A stretch of 44,469 nt of DNA from Mucilaginibacter sp. (GTDB taxonomy: Bacteria > Bacteroidota > Bacteroidia > Sphingobacteriales > Sphingobacteriaceae). This document shows, in pieces, positions 34,738 to 41,456 of the stretch. Location of the stretch: the NCBI GenBank assembly GCA_028287975.1, contig JAQBOP010000025.1, positions 1 through 44,469 on the forward strand, in the 5' to 3' direction. The position numbers and the translations under genes were made by a program. Positions within the stretch are counted from its first letter, which is position 1; each line of letters starts with the position of its first letter. Below the pieces are notes generated by a model. The model ran no database searches, was not told the origin of the DNA, and worked only from the letters and a program-made list of their open reading frames with translations.

Positions 34738-35472
34738 TTACTCAAAGTACAGGCTAAACATTAGCGTATGCAGTGATAATTTATCTATTGGTGCCGAGTA
34801 TGGGTGATTTTCGCGCAGCAAAACATTGCCTAATGAGTTTGAAAGCTTTATCTCGGGCGATAGTTTAAAAAACTCGAAGTAGATATCGCAGCCCAGTCCT
34901 GCCTCGTAAGATGCATAGCCGGTAATGTTTTTTACATGCTTATCAATAGGCGCGGTGTTGGCATCGATGTTTGCTTTTGAGCCGATTGCCTGCGAGTATT
35001 TTATCCCGCCCAATACATAAGCCCTGAAATCGCCTATCCTGTCCGACTTTAACTTAAGAGATAAGGGCAAGTCAAGTGTTGTGGCTTGTACCGTTTTAAT
35101 GGTGTTTTGTGCCGGGTTTTCAAATGTATAGCTCAGGTTTCGGTCGGCAAAGACAAATGATGGCGCTATGCGCGTTTCAAGATGATCTGTAAGGCTGTAC
35201 CTGGCCAGGAAGCCTACCGCGAAACCTTGCGAGTTTGGCGAGCTGATGCTTTTTAAAGGACCTGTTACCTGTGTTCCGTCGGTATCAAAGAAAGGCGAGC
35301 GCCAGTTGGGCGACTTATCTATTTTAAAGTAACTGCTAACATAGCTAAAGCTAAAACCAAAGCTCAGGTCTTTCTGATCGGCCCCGCCACCCCAGCTTGG
35401 TACCGATTGCGCAAACAGGCAATTACCTGCAAAAAGCATCAGTATAGCTAACAGGTACTTAGGTTTTATCAT
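34738..35472 (-). CDS. porT: PorT-family outer-membrane beta-barrel (type IX secretion)
   Basis: A 244-residue protein with a signal peptide (MIKPKYLLAILMLFAGNCLF, cleaved after AQ at 22), then a barrel of alternating strands ending FSLYFE. In Bacteroidetes the gene for PorT/SprT, a component of the type IX secretion system, commonly follows menG/ubiE, and that arrangement is present here with an ATGA overlap. The sequence features (RIAPSFVFADRNLSYTF; LDLPLSLKLKSDRIGDFRAY) match the PorT barrel family. Assignment as the true T9SS subunit rather than a general PorT-like porin rests largely on this context. Confidence 0.72.
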   Translation of the reverse strand: MIKPKYLLAILMLFAGNCLFAQSVPSWGGGADQKDLSFGFSFSYVSSYFKIDKSPNWRSPFFDTDGTQVTGPLKSISSPNSQGFAVGFLARYSLTDHLETRIAPSFVFADRNLSYTFENPAQNTIKTVQATTLDLPLSLKLKSDRIGDFRAYVLGGIKYSQAIGSKANIDANTAPIDKHVKNITGYASYEAGLGCDIYFEFFKLSPEIKLSNSLGNVLLRENHPYSAPIDKLSLHTLMFSLYFE

Positions 35473-36200
35473 TTAATGCCCGTATAAATTGAACAAATAC
35501 CAAACGCTAAAGGCCTGCATTTGGTATGTTTAAAGCCAACCTTGTCCATAACGGCAATAAAATCCTTGCCATCCGGGAAAGCGGCTACCGACTCGGGCAG
35601 GTAAGAATAAGCTCTTGAGTCTTTCGAAAAAAGCTTACCAATACCCGGGGTGATATAGTTAAAATAGAATTTATACAGCTGCTTTACCGGGAATACCTTA
35701 GGTTTTGAGAACTCCAACACTACCGCTTTGCCGCCCGGTTTTAATACGCGGTTAATGTCAGCCAGTCCCATTTCTAAGTTTTCGAAATTGCGCACGCCGT
35801 AAGCTACGGTTACCGCGTCGAACCCAGCGGCATCAAAAGGCAGCTTTTCAGAATCGCCCAGCTTAACCTCAAACTTATGGCCCAGGTTGCGCTTGGCTAT
35901 TTTTTGTTTGGCGATGTCCAACATACCCTGCGAAATATCAACGCCGACAATTTTATCAGGATTGAGAATAGACAACGCCTCGAAAGCGAAATCGCCGGTG
36001 CCGGTGGCTACATCAAGGATTAGTTTTGGCTGATCTTTCTTTAACTCGTTAATAGCCTTTTTGCGCCAGATGATATCGATACCCAACGACATAAAATGAT
36101 TTAAAAAATCGTAGGTCTTTGAGATATTATTAAACATATCGGCCACCTGTTCTTTCTTGGTGCCCTGCTCTGCGTTGTACGGAATTACAGTTTTGCTCAT
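35469..36200 (-). CDS. menG: Demethylmenaquinone methyltransferase
   Basis: This 243-residue SAM-dependent enzyme (UbiE/MenG family) carries out the last methylation in menaquinone synthesis. The N-terminal MFNNISKTYDFLNHFMSLGID and R-K motifs, SAM-binding ILDVATGTGDFAFEAL (62-70 core), and VAYGVRNFENLEMGL with KPGGKAVVLEFSKP are all characteristic. Bacteroidetes use menaquinone rather than ubiquinone, hence menG. Its stop overlaps the porT start. A -7 box TATCTTTG sits 10 bases before its ATG. Confidence 0.95.
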   Translation of the reverse strand: MSKTVIPYNAEQGTKKEQVADMFNNISKTYDFLNHFMSLGIDIIWRKKAINELKKDQPKLILDVATGTGDFAFEALSILNPDKIVGVDISQGMLDIAKQKIAKRNLGHKFEVKLGDSEKLPFDAAGFDAVTVAYGVRNFENLEMGLADINRVLKPGGKAVVLEFSKPKVFPVKQLYKFYFNYITPGIGKLFSKDSRAYSYLPESVAAFPDGKDFIAVMDKVGFKHTKCRPLAFGICSIYTGIK

Positions 36201-36505
36201 AGTAATGGAGCAAAGATAGTTATTTAGTGATTAGAGATTGGTGCTTAGTGATTGGTTGATTTTCGGGGCTAAGTATACCGGTGTTTGTTTCACGAAAGTG
36301 TGTAACAGATGAAACAAGTGAAACAAGATTTTGGATTAACTTACTGAAAAACAATAATTAACAAAAAAGCAGTGAAACAAAATGTAACAAAGGATAAGTC
36401 AGTAAATTTATACTTAAAATAGCTATAAATATTTATATATCAGTATATTGCAATTTAACTCACTTAACCTAATCTCTGATCAACTAATTGCTAATCACTT
36501 CGCCG
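36201..36505. other. Intergenic region between menG and the GNAT gene
   Basis: This AT-rich gap of 305 bases has no gene. It contains inverted copies of the word CCAATCTCTAATCACTAA (as complement at 36224-36240 and as a degenerate direct form at 36470-36500). Between them are several GTGAAACAA-type direct repeats (36270-36400: GTTTCACGAAAGTGTGTAAC, GATGAAACAAGTGAAACAAG, CAGTGAAACAAAATGTAACA). The menG -7 box is at the left end. Confidence 0.6.
36211..36218 (-). promoter_or_regulatory. -7 box of menG
   Basis: TATCTTTG on the minus strand matches TAnnTTTG exactly and lies 10 bases before the ATG, giving a leader of only a few bases. Confidence 0.5.
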
Positions 36506-36994
36506 TCAGGCAAGCTCCTTCACCATCCAGATCGTACAGGCAAAATGGCCTGAGTTACCCAAAGCATGATCCAACATTTTAAAGCCCGACTTTTCATATA
36601 GGCTTACCGCTTTAGCCAGTTGCGGGAATGATTCAAGGTATAAATGTGTATAGCCCAGATCCACGGCGGCAGCAAAGCATTTATCCATCAATAACTTTCC
36701 GATACCTTTGCCACGGATGGCAGTAGTCAGGTATAATTTTACCAGTTCGGCATGGCCGGTTGGTAAGCCGTCTGTAGGGTATACGCCGCATCCGCCTATT
36801 AAAACACCGTCTTCTTCGGCTACAAAATAGCAGCTGCCCGGCGCATTGTTAAATAACTCAAATAGTTGATCGGTTGTTGGGTCCGAATAAACGGTGCCCT
36901 CTTTTGGCACATCAAACTCTACCAACGATGCGCGGATTATCCGGGCTAATTCTACGTTATCTCCGGGTTTTATATTTCTTATGGTTATTGACAT
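36506..36994 (-). CDS. GNAT N-acetyltransferase (downstream of marR)
   Basis: A 162-residue acetyltransferase. The acetyl-CoA loop is R94-G-K-G-I-G99 in TTAIRGKGIGKLLMDKC, after the strand AELVKLYL. The C-terminal strand and helix YLESFPQLAKAVSLYEKSGF are typical. It follows marR by 18 bases. In many bacteria a MarR domain and a GNAT domain of this kind are fused in one protein; here they are separate genes. Substrate unknown. Confidence 0.88.
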   Translation of the reverse strand: MSITIRNIKPGDNVELARIIRASLVEFDVPKEGTVYSDPTTDQLFELFNNAPGSCYFVAEEDGVLIGGCGVYPTDGLPTGHAELVKLYLTTAIRGKGIGKLLMDKCFAAAVDLGYTHLYLESFPQLAKAVSLYEKSGFKMLDHALGNSGHFACTIWMVKELA

Positions 36995-37012
36995 TGTATG
37001 GTTTTCAAAAAA

Positions 37013-37504
37013 TTACGCTTTGGTCTGGTTAGCAGCCATAATAACTTTGGCGCGCTGATAAAAGCTTTGGATCTCTAATTGCTGCTCTACTTCTTCCATA
37101 GCCTTCATGATGTTATTTTGGGTATCAATAAGCTGGGTGCTGGCGGCTATCATAACTTGCCAAACGGGCTCCATTTGTGTTATTAAGGCCTTGCCCTTTT
37201 CGGTTAATTGCAGCAGTCGTTTCCGTTCGTCGGTTTTATCTTTTGTTGATTTGATCAATTTTAGTTTTTCCAGGTCCTTTAACAAGCTGATGGTTGATGG
37301 GTGGCTGTAACCTATCTCGTTAGCCAACTCGACCACACTCATTGCCGATTTTAAATGCAGGGTATAAACAACCGGGAACCATTTTGGCTCGAAATCAATA
37401 CCGTGCGCTTTGTAAATTAACAAACCGTCCTTTCGCATTCTTTCGGCAAGGCGCTGCATCCGGGTTGCAATGGCCAGTATGCCTAAGTCGTCTATTACAC
37501 TCAT
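37013..37504 (-). CDS. MarR-family transcriptional regulator
   Basis: The 163-residue dimeric winged-helix repressor has an N-terminal dimerisation helix, a recognition region MSVVELANEIGYSHPSTISL in the middle (about 54-73), and the wing STKDKTDERKRLLQLTEKGK. MarR proteins bind palindromes overlapping their own promoters and release on binding small phenolic or oxidising ligands. A perfect 24-base palindrome lies at 38028-38051, upstream of this operon. It is between two GNAT genes with gaps of 6 and 18 bases. Confidence 0.9.
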   Translation of the reverse strand: MSVIDDLGILAIATRMQRLAERMRKDGLLIYKAHGIDFEPKWFPVVYTLHLKSAMSVVELANEIGYSHPSTISLLKDLEKLKLIKSTKDKTDERKRLLQLTEKGKALITQMEPVWQVMIAASTQLIDTQNNIMKAMEEVEQQLEIQSFYQRAKVIMAANQTKA

Positions 37505-37510
37505 ATTAAT

Positions 37511-38008
37511 TTATTTACTCAAATGTAACTGGTAAAACATAGTGTCGGTTAACATCAGCGGGAAATAAGGCGGCAGATCCTCTTTCGCTATCCGCTCAAA
37601 ACCGTTCCGTTCGTAAAACCGGTGGGCTGCTTTTAACGGCTCAACAGTGCCAAGTTGTACATCGCTTATATTTTTATCCTTACAAAACTGCAATAATACA
37701 TCCAGCAGTTTTTGCGCTGTGCCCCACTCCTTGCCGCGGTAATCTGTTTTAACAAACATTTTGCGGATACAGCCCGCGCCATGCCCGGTATTAATTAAGG
37801 CGATAGTACCAACCAGTTCTTCGCCCGCAAAAGCGCCCCAAAAGTTGCCACCGCTGTTGTGGTAATTAGCGTCAAGATCCCGCAAGTCGGGCTGCTCATC
37901 GATAGTGATGCTTAAACCAAATTCTTTTTGCTGAATGGATAAAACCAGGTCTATTACCTGTTCGCAATATTCGTTATGAATTGGCCTGATGATTAATGTA
38001 CTTTCCAT
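37511..38008 (-). CDS. GNAT N-acetyltransferase (first gene of the marR operon)
   Basis: A 165-residue GNAT-fold protein: NFWGAFAGEELVGTIALI, then IRKMFVKTDYRGKEWGTAQK and LGTVEPLKAAHRFYERNGF. The acetyl-CoA loop reads R91-G-K-E-W-G96, so the usual second glycine (R-x-x-G-x-G) is replaced by E94. That deviation may change cofactor binding, though the rest of the fold looks intact. Start ATG 38008 is 19 bases downstream of the MarR-type palindrome. Substrate unknown. Confidence 0.82.
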   Translation of the reverse strand: MESTLIIRPIHNEYCEQVIDLVLSIQQKEFGLSITIDEQPDLRDLDANYHNSGGNFWGAFAGEELVGTIALINTGHGAGCIRKMFVKTDYRGKEWGTAQKLLDVLLQFCKDKNISDVQLGTVEPLKAAHRFYERNGFERIAKEDLPPYFPLMLTDTMFYQLHLSK

Positions 38009-38027
38009 AAAAATTATTTACGTACAA

Positions 38028-38051
38028 ATATATGTAGTTAACTACATATAT
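38028..38051. promoter_or_regulatory. Perfect 24-bp palindrome, likely MarR operator
   Basis: ATATATGTAGTT (38028-38039) is followed directly by its exact reverse complement AACTACATATAT (38040-38051). Symmetric boxes of this length with a central TTAA are typical MarR-family operators. The site lies just before the GNAT-marR-GNAT operon, where a bound repressor would cover the promoter. Confidence 0.78.
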
Positions 38052-38089
38052 TTTATAATTTATTTTAATTTTACAGGAAAAATATAATC

Positions 38090-38584
38090 TTATGCTTCCG
38101 AATTAAGTGCTAACAACCCTTCAATATCCAGCCTGCGGGTGTACATTGTTAGCTCGCCATTAGCATCAAGCGGCCAGTCTTCGTGCGGCCTGTCCCAGTA
38201 TAGCTCAACGCCGTTACGGTCGGGGTCGTCCAAATAAATAGCTTCCGATACGCCGTGGTCTGATGCGCCGGTGATGGGATACTTAGCTTCGATCAATCTT
38301 TTTAAGATCGCGGCCAGGTCCTTGCGTTCAGGATATAATATAGCAGTGTGAAATAGTCCCGGTGCATATTCAGGTGCGGGTGCCGCGCCTTTACTCTGCC
38401 AGGTATTTAAACCGATATGGTGGTGGTAACCTCCGGCTGATATAAAAGCAGCCTGGTCGCCATACATCAGCATCTTTTCAAAACCAAGTAATCCGCAGTA
38501 AAAATCAATGGATTTCTGTAGGTCACTTACCTTTAAATGTACGTGGCCTATACGAGTTTGTGCGGGGATTTTATAGTCGCTCAT
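38090..38584 (-). CDS. VOC-family (catechol dioxygenase/glyoxalase-like) protein
   Basis: A 164-residue protein of the vicinal oxygen chelate superfamily. One beta-alpha-beta-beta-beta module starts at IGHVHLKVSDLQKSIDFYCG, and a second half has GLFHTAILYPER and the closing EAIYLDDPDRNGVELYWDRP. Likely metal ligands are H14 or H16, H79 and E127. The sequence resembles the N-terminal part of CatE-type extradiol dioxygenases, but at 164 residues it is shorter than CatE (about 280). It may act on aromatic or quinone compounds, in line with the adjacent MarR operon. Start is ATG 38584. Confidence 0.85.
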   Translation of the reverse strand: MSDYKIPAQTRIGHVHLKVSDLQKSIDFYCGLLGFEKMLMYGDQAAFISAGGYHHHIGLNTWQSKGAAPAPEYAPGLFHTAILYPERKDLAAILKRLIEAKYPITGASDHGVSEAIYLDDPDRNGVELYWDRPHEDWPLDANGELTMYTRRLDIEGLLALNSEA

Positions 38585-38590
38585 ATTTTT

Positions 38591-38620
38591 AGAGATCAGA
38601 GGTTAGTGATTAGAGATTAG
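38591..38620. repeat. 'TTAGTGATTAGAGATTAG' word repeat upstream of the VOC gene
   Basis: The stretch AGAGATCAGAGG followed by TTAGTGATTAGAGATTAG is the complement of the word array ending before engB (38967-39007), with which it brackets the MITE-like element in inverted orientation. The same word also flanks the menG gap. Confidence 0.65.
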
Positions 38621-38641
38621 TAATAAACCCATTTTAAATAA

Positions 38642-38668
38642 ATGTTCAAACATGTAAATTTAGTTACA
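38642..38668. promoter_or_regulatory. Candidate operator upstream of the VOC gene
   Basis: Two adjacent dyads are present: ATGTT-CA-AACAT (38642-38653) and TGTAA-ATTTAG-TTACA (38653-38668). The second shares the TGTA...TACA symmetry of the MarR-operon palindrome. It lies about 70 bases before the VOC start, a plausible place for co-regulation by the neighbouring MarR. Confidence 0.4.
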
Positions 38669-38747
38669 TTTGCATTCTATTAATAAATATCTGAATAATG
38701 TTGACATTTATATGATGCGCGATCAAATCGGTTAAATAACTAATCCA

Positions 38748-38963
38748 GGGAAATCGCTTTTTAAATAATTCTTCCGTTTTACCCTCTTTACGCGCAGCGA
38801 AGAGAGGGAGATCGAGCGACTTAGCGATGATCGGGTGAGTCCTTATGAAGCAGAATTGCCACCATGCACATTGGCGATTACTCACCCCGACTGCGCTACG
38901 CTGGTCGGCCCTCTCTTCGCCTTCGGCGTAAAGAGGGCAATAAAATTTTAAAAGCGATTTCCC
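38748..38963. mobile_element. MITE-like inverted-repeat element
   Basis: Terminal arms GGGAAATCGCTTTTTAAAT (38748-38766) and ATTTTAAAAGCGATTTCCC (38945-38963) pair almost perfectly. Nested arms CCCTCTTTACGC (38782-38793) with GCGTAAAGAGGG (38926-38937) and GGGTGAGT (38833-38840) with ACTCACCC (38880-38887) continue the fold. There is no transposase. The 9 bases TAACTAATC occur just outside both ends (38736-38744 and 38967-38975), which could be a target duplication, but the word repeats nearby weaken that reading. Confidence 0.75.
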
Positions 38964-38966
38964 GGC

Positions 38967-39007
38967 TAACTAATCTTCATTAACTAATCTCTAATCACTA
39001 ATCACTA
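38967..39007. repeat. 'AATCTCTAATCACTAATC' word repeat upstream of engB
   Basis: TAACTAATCTTCAT, TAACTAATCTCTAATCACT and AATCACT follow in tandem. The run touches the engB -7 box. It is in the opposite orientation to the copy at 38591-38620. Confidence 0.65.
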
Positions 39008-39013
39008 CCTTTG
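39006..39013 (+). promoter_or_regulatory. -7 box of engB
   Basis: TACCTTTG is an exact TAnnTTTG match and ends only 4 bases before the engB ATG, so transcription would begin at or near the start codon. Confidence 0.5.
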
Positions 39014-39017
39014 CCCA

Positions 39018-39641
39018 ATGGTAATCAAATCTGCCGACTTCATTTGCAGCAACACACAAATTTCTAAGTTACCGCCGCCGGTAAAGCCTGAGTATGCTTT
39101 TATCGGCCGGTCAAATGTGGGCAAGTCGTCTCTGATCAATATGCTGACCGGTAAAAAAGGCCTTGCCAAAACATCGCAAACGCCGGGTAAAACACAGCTG
39201 ATCAATCATTTTTTGGTGAACGATAACTGGTATATTGTTGATTTACCGGGCTATGGCTACGCCCGTGCCTCGAAAACCAAAAAGGCCGACTGGAATAAGT
39301 TTATCCAGCAATACCTGGATAAGCGCGAAAGCCTGCAATGTGTAATGGTGCTGATAGACAGCCGCCTTGAACCACAGAAAATAGACATTGAATTTTGCAA
39401 CTGGCTGGGCGAAAAAGGGCTATCGTTTGTATTGGTTTTTACCAAAGCTGATAAGCAGTCGGCATTAAAAACAGACCAAAGCGTCGCCAAATTTAAAAAG
39501 GCCATGCTTGAAACATTTGATGAAGTGCCGCAGATATTTATCACATCTGCCGAGTTACACGCCGGGCGGGATGAGATCCTGGGGTTTATTGGGGGTATTA
39601 ACCAGGGATTTGAAGTACCGCCGTTTAAGACGTTTGAATAA
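39018..39641 (+). CDS. engB: Ribosome-biogenesis GTPase EngB (YihA/YsxC)
   Basis: This 207-residue TRAFAC GTPase assists assembly of the large ribosomal subunit. G1 GRSNVGKSS at 30-38, the TSQTPGKTQ switch I (G2), G3 DLPGYGYA, G4 TKAD and the G5 region (ITSAE) are all in order. It fits the usual EngB length. Start is ATG 39018; a leaderless or near-leaderless transcript is likely from the -7 box. It is followed by a perfect 28-base palindrome. Confidence 0.96.
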   Translation: MVIKSADFICSNTQISKLPPPVKPEYAFIGRSNVGKSSLINMLTGKKGLAKTSQTPGKTQLINHFLVNDNWYIVDLPGYGYARASKTKKADWNKFIQQYLDKRESLQCVMVLIDSRLEPQKIDIEFCNWLGEKGLSFVLVFTKADKQSALKTDQSVAKFKKAMLETFDEVPQIFITSAELHAGRDEILGFIGGINQGFEVPPFKTFE

Positions 39642-39662
39642 AAAGAACAATATATACCAAAT

Positions 39663-39756
39663 CGTCATTGCGAGGAACGAAGCAATCTCTACAGAGAACG
39701 GTCATTGTGCACATTGATTAGCAAGTGCAGAGATTGCTTCGTTCCTCGCAATGACG
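39663..39756. repeat. REP-like repeat with perfect 28-base arms
   Basis: The left arm 39663-39690 (starting CGTCATTGCGAGGAACGAAG) is exactly complementary to the right arm 39729-39756. The 38-base centre has a smaller dyad (ATTGTGCACA). The motif CATTGCGAGGAACGAAGC is a widespread type of extragenic palindrome. It sits between engB and the prenyltransferase gene, 22 bases after the engB stop. Confidence 0.85.
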
Positions 39757-39763
39757 GGTGGTT

Positions 39764-39771
39764 TAACTTTG
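39764..39771 (+). promoter_or_regulatory. -7 box of the prenyltransferase gene
   Basis: TAACTTTG matches TAnnTTTG and lies 15 bases before the ATG at 39787, right after the 28-base palindrome. Confidence 0.45.
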
Positions 39772-39786
39772 TATTATAAATATTAA

Positions 39787-40668
39787 ATGAAAAAATATCT
39801 ATCATTAGTAACTTTCTCACACACCATCTTCGCGATGCCATTTGCTTTTATCGGCTTTTTTTTGGCGATAACTACTACCCATCATGCCTTTGAATGGCAA
39901 AAGCTATTGATGATGGTTTTATGCATGGTGTTTGCGCGTAACTCGGCAATGGCATTTAACCGGTATTTAGACAGGGATATTGACGCCAAGAACCCTCGCA
40001 CCAGGGTACGCGATATCCCGGCGGGCCGTATCAGCGCGAACTCGGCATTAATTTTTACTATAACTAACTGCTTGTTATTTATTGCTACCACCTGGTTTAT
40101 TAATTCTATTTGTTTTTACCTGTCGCCGGTGGCTTTATTGGTGGTTTTGGGTTATAGCGCTACCAAACGCTTTACCGCGCTTTGTCATTTGGTGTTGGGC
40201 TTGGGTTTATCGCTTGCTCCTATCGGCGCTTATTTGGTTGTAACCGGCGAGTTTGCTTTGCTGCCGATATTTTTCTCGTTAGCCGTGCTATGCTGGGTTA
40301 GCGGCTTTGATATTATCTATGCTTTGCAGGACGAAGATTTTGATCGCACAGAAAACCTGCATTCTATCCCTGCTTATTTGGGCAAGGTGAATGCTTTAAG
40401 GTTATCTACCTTCTTGCATGTATTATCGGCCATATTTATTATGTTGCCTGTTTTTTATACTACAGTAGGCGTATTATATTATGTGGGGATCTTGTTTTTC
40501 TGCATCATGCTTACCTATCAGCACCTGTTGGTTAAACCAAATGACCTGAGCCGGGTAAACTTTGCTTTCATGACCACCAATGGTATTGCCAGCGTGGTAT
40601 TTGCTACTTTATTTTTGTTAGACAGAACCTTGTTGGTTCATGGCTTGGTGTTTGGGATGCATCTTTAA
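39787..40668 (+). CDS. UbiA-family prenyltransferase (menaquinone pathway, MqnP-like)
   Basis: The 293-residue membrane enzyme has eight or nine helices and the two aspartate-rich motifs of UbiA enzymes: N58-RYLD-RDID66 with AKNPRTRVRDIPAGR, and D175...D182-E-D-F-D186. It begins LSLVTFSHTIFAMPFAFIGF. It joins a polyprenyl chain to an aromatic ring. In menaquinone-using bacteria a UbiA-like protein of this type (MqnP) serves the futalosine route; whether that route is used here cannot be told from this window. The crp-like gene follows after 12 bases. Confidence 0.87.
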   Translation: MKKYLSLVTFSHTIFAMPFAFIGFFLAITTTHHAFEWQKLLMMVLCMVFARNSAMAFNRYLDRDIDAKNPRTRVRDIPAGRISANSALIFTITNCLLFIATTWFINSICFYLSPVALLVVLGYSATKRFTALCHLVLGLGLSLAPIGAYLVVTGEFALLPIFFSLAVLCWVSGFDIIYALQDEDFDRTENLHSIPAYLGKVNALRLSTFLHVLSAIFIMLPVFYTTVGVLYYVGILFFCIMLTYQHLLVKPNDLSRVNFAFMTTNGIASVVFATLFLLDRTLLVHGLVFGMHL

Positions 40669-40680
40669 ATAAAAATCAAC

Positions 40681-41283
40681 ATGGATAGCTCGACCGCCTT
40701 AGTTATATTCAGAAAAGCCCTTGAAAAGTTTATCGTATTTAATGAGGCCGAGTGGATCGTCTTTACGCAGCATCTTACCTTTAGTACCCTTAAAAAGAAG
40801 CAATATTTTGCCACGTTTGACAAGGTATGCGATAAGGTGGCCTTTATTGTTACCGGCTCGGTACGGTATTTCCATGTTAAGGACGGGCAGGACATTACCG
40901 GCTATTTTAGCTTTGAGAACGAGTGGGTAAGCTCTTATAAAAGTTATCTTACCGGCCACCCAAGTTTAGTGTATATCCAGGCATTAGAAGATACCCGCCT
41001 CATCAACATCAGCAAAAAGGATATGGACGCTATGCTAAACAACCCGCTGCTTGCTTACAAAATGGAACGCTTTGGTCGACTGATCGCCGAACATTACTTA
41101 ATGTGTTACGAGGACCGGGTGGCATCATTCATTACCCAAAGCCCCGAGGAGCGCTATCTTGAGCTGTTAAATACCGGCAGGGAGATATTGCAACGCATGC
41201 CGCAGCATTACATAGCCAATTTTTTAGGCATCACCCCTGTTTCGCTTTCGCGGATAAGAAGAAGATTGATTGTAGCCCGATAA
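40681..41283 (+). CDS. Crp/Fnr-family transcriptional regulator
   Basis: A 200-residue protein with an N-terminal cyclic-nucleotide-binding-like beta-roll (KKQYFATFDKVCDKVAFIVT, then GSVRYFHVKDGQDITGYFSF) and a dimerisation helix. The compact C-terminal helix-turn-helix is YIANFLGITPVSLSRIRRRL. It lacks the Fnr cysteine cluster, so an oxygen-sensing Fe-S site is unlikely. Ligand unknown. It is probably cotranscribed with the prenyltransferase; the epimerase-like gene follows across a word repeat. Confidence 0.88.
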   Translation: MDSSTALVIFRKALEKFIVFNEAEWIVFTQHLTFSTLKKKQYFATFDKVCDKVAFIVTGSVRYFHVKDGQDITGYFSFENEWVSSYKSYLTGHPSLVYIQALEDTRLINISKKDMDAMLNNPLLAYKMERFGRLIAEHYLMCYEDRVASFITQSPEERYLELLNTGREILQRMPQHYIANFLGITPVSLSRIRRRLIVAR

Positions 41284-41377
41284 TTTCGAATATCGAATTT
41301 TCAATTTCGGATTTGGTCATTTGATAACTTCAAATCAAAAAAATAATTTCGAAATTCGATATCCGAAATTCGAAATC
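41282..41377. repeat. 'TTCGAAATTCGAAAT' word repeat, inverted pair
   Basis: AATTTCGAATATCGAATT to ATTTCGGATTT (41282-41314) is complementary, in degenerate form, to AATTTCGAAATTCGATATC and CGAAATTCGAAATC (41345-41377). The gap between holds CATTTGATAACTTCAAATCA, another small dyad. It forms the boundary between the Crp-type gene and the epimerase-like gene. Confidence 0.65.
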
Positions 41378-41456
41378 CTTCAAATTCTTATCTTAAGTTA
41401 ACGTTTTGGCTATCAATGCTGATCTATTTTTGTTATACACTAAAACAAGAAAGATC

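Noticed and set aside
38664..38885. 73-residue open frame on the minus strand
   Set aside because: It lies within the inverted-repeat element 38748-38963 and its protein follows the palindrome arms; no family resemblance.
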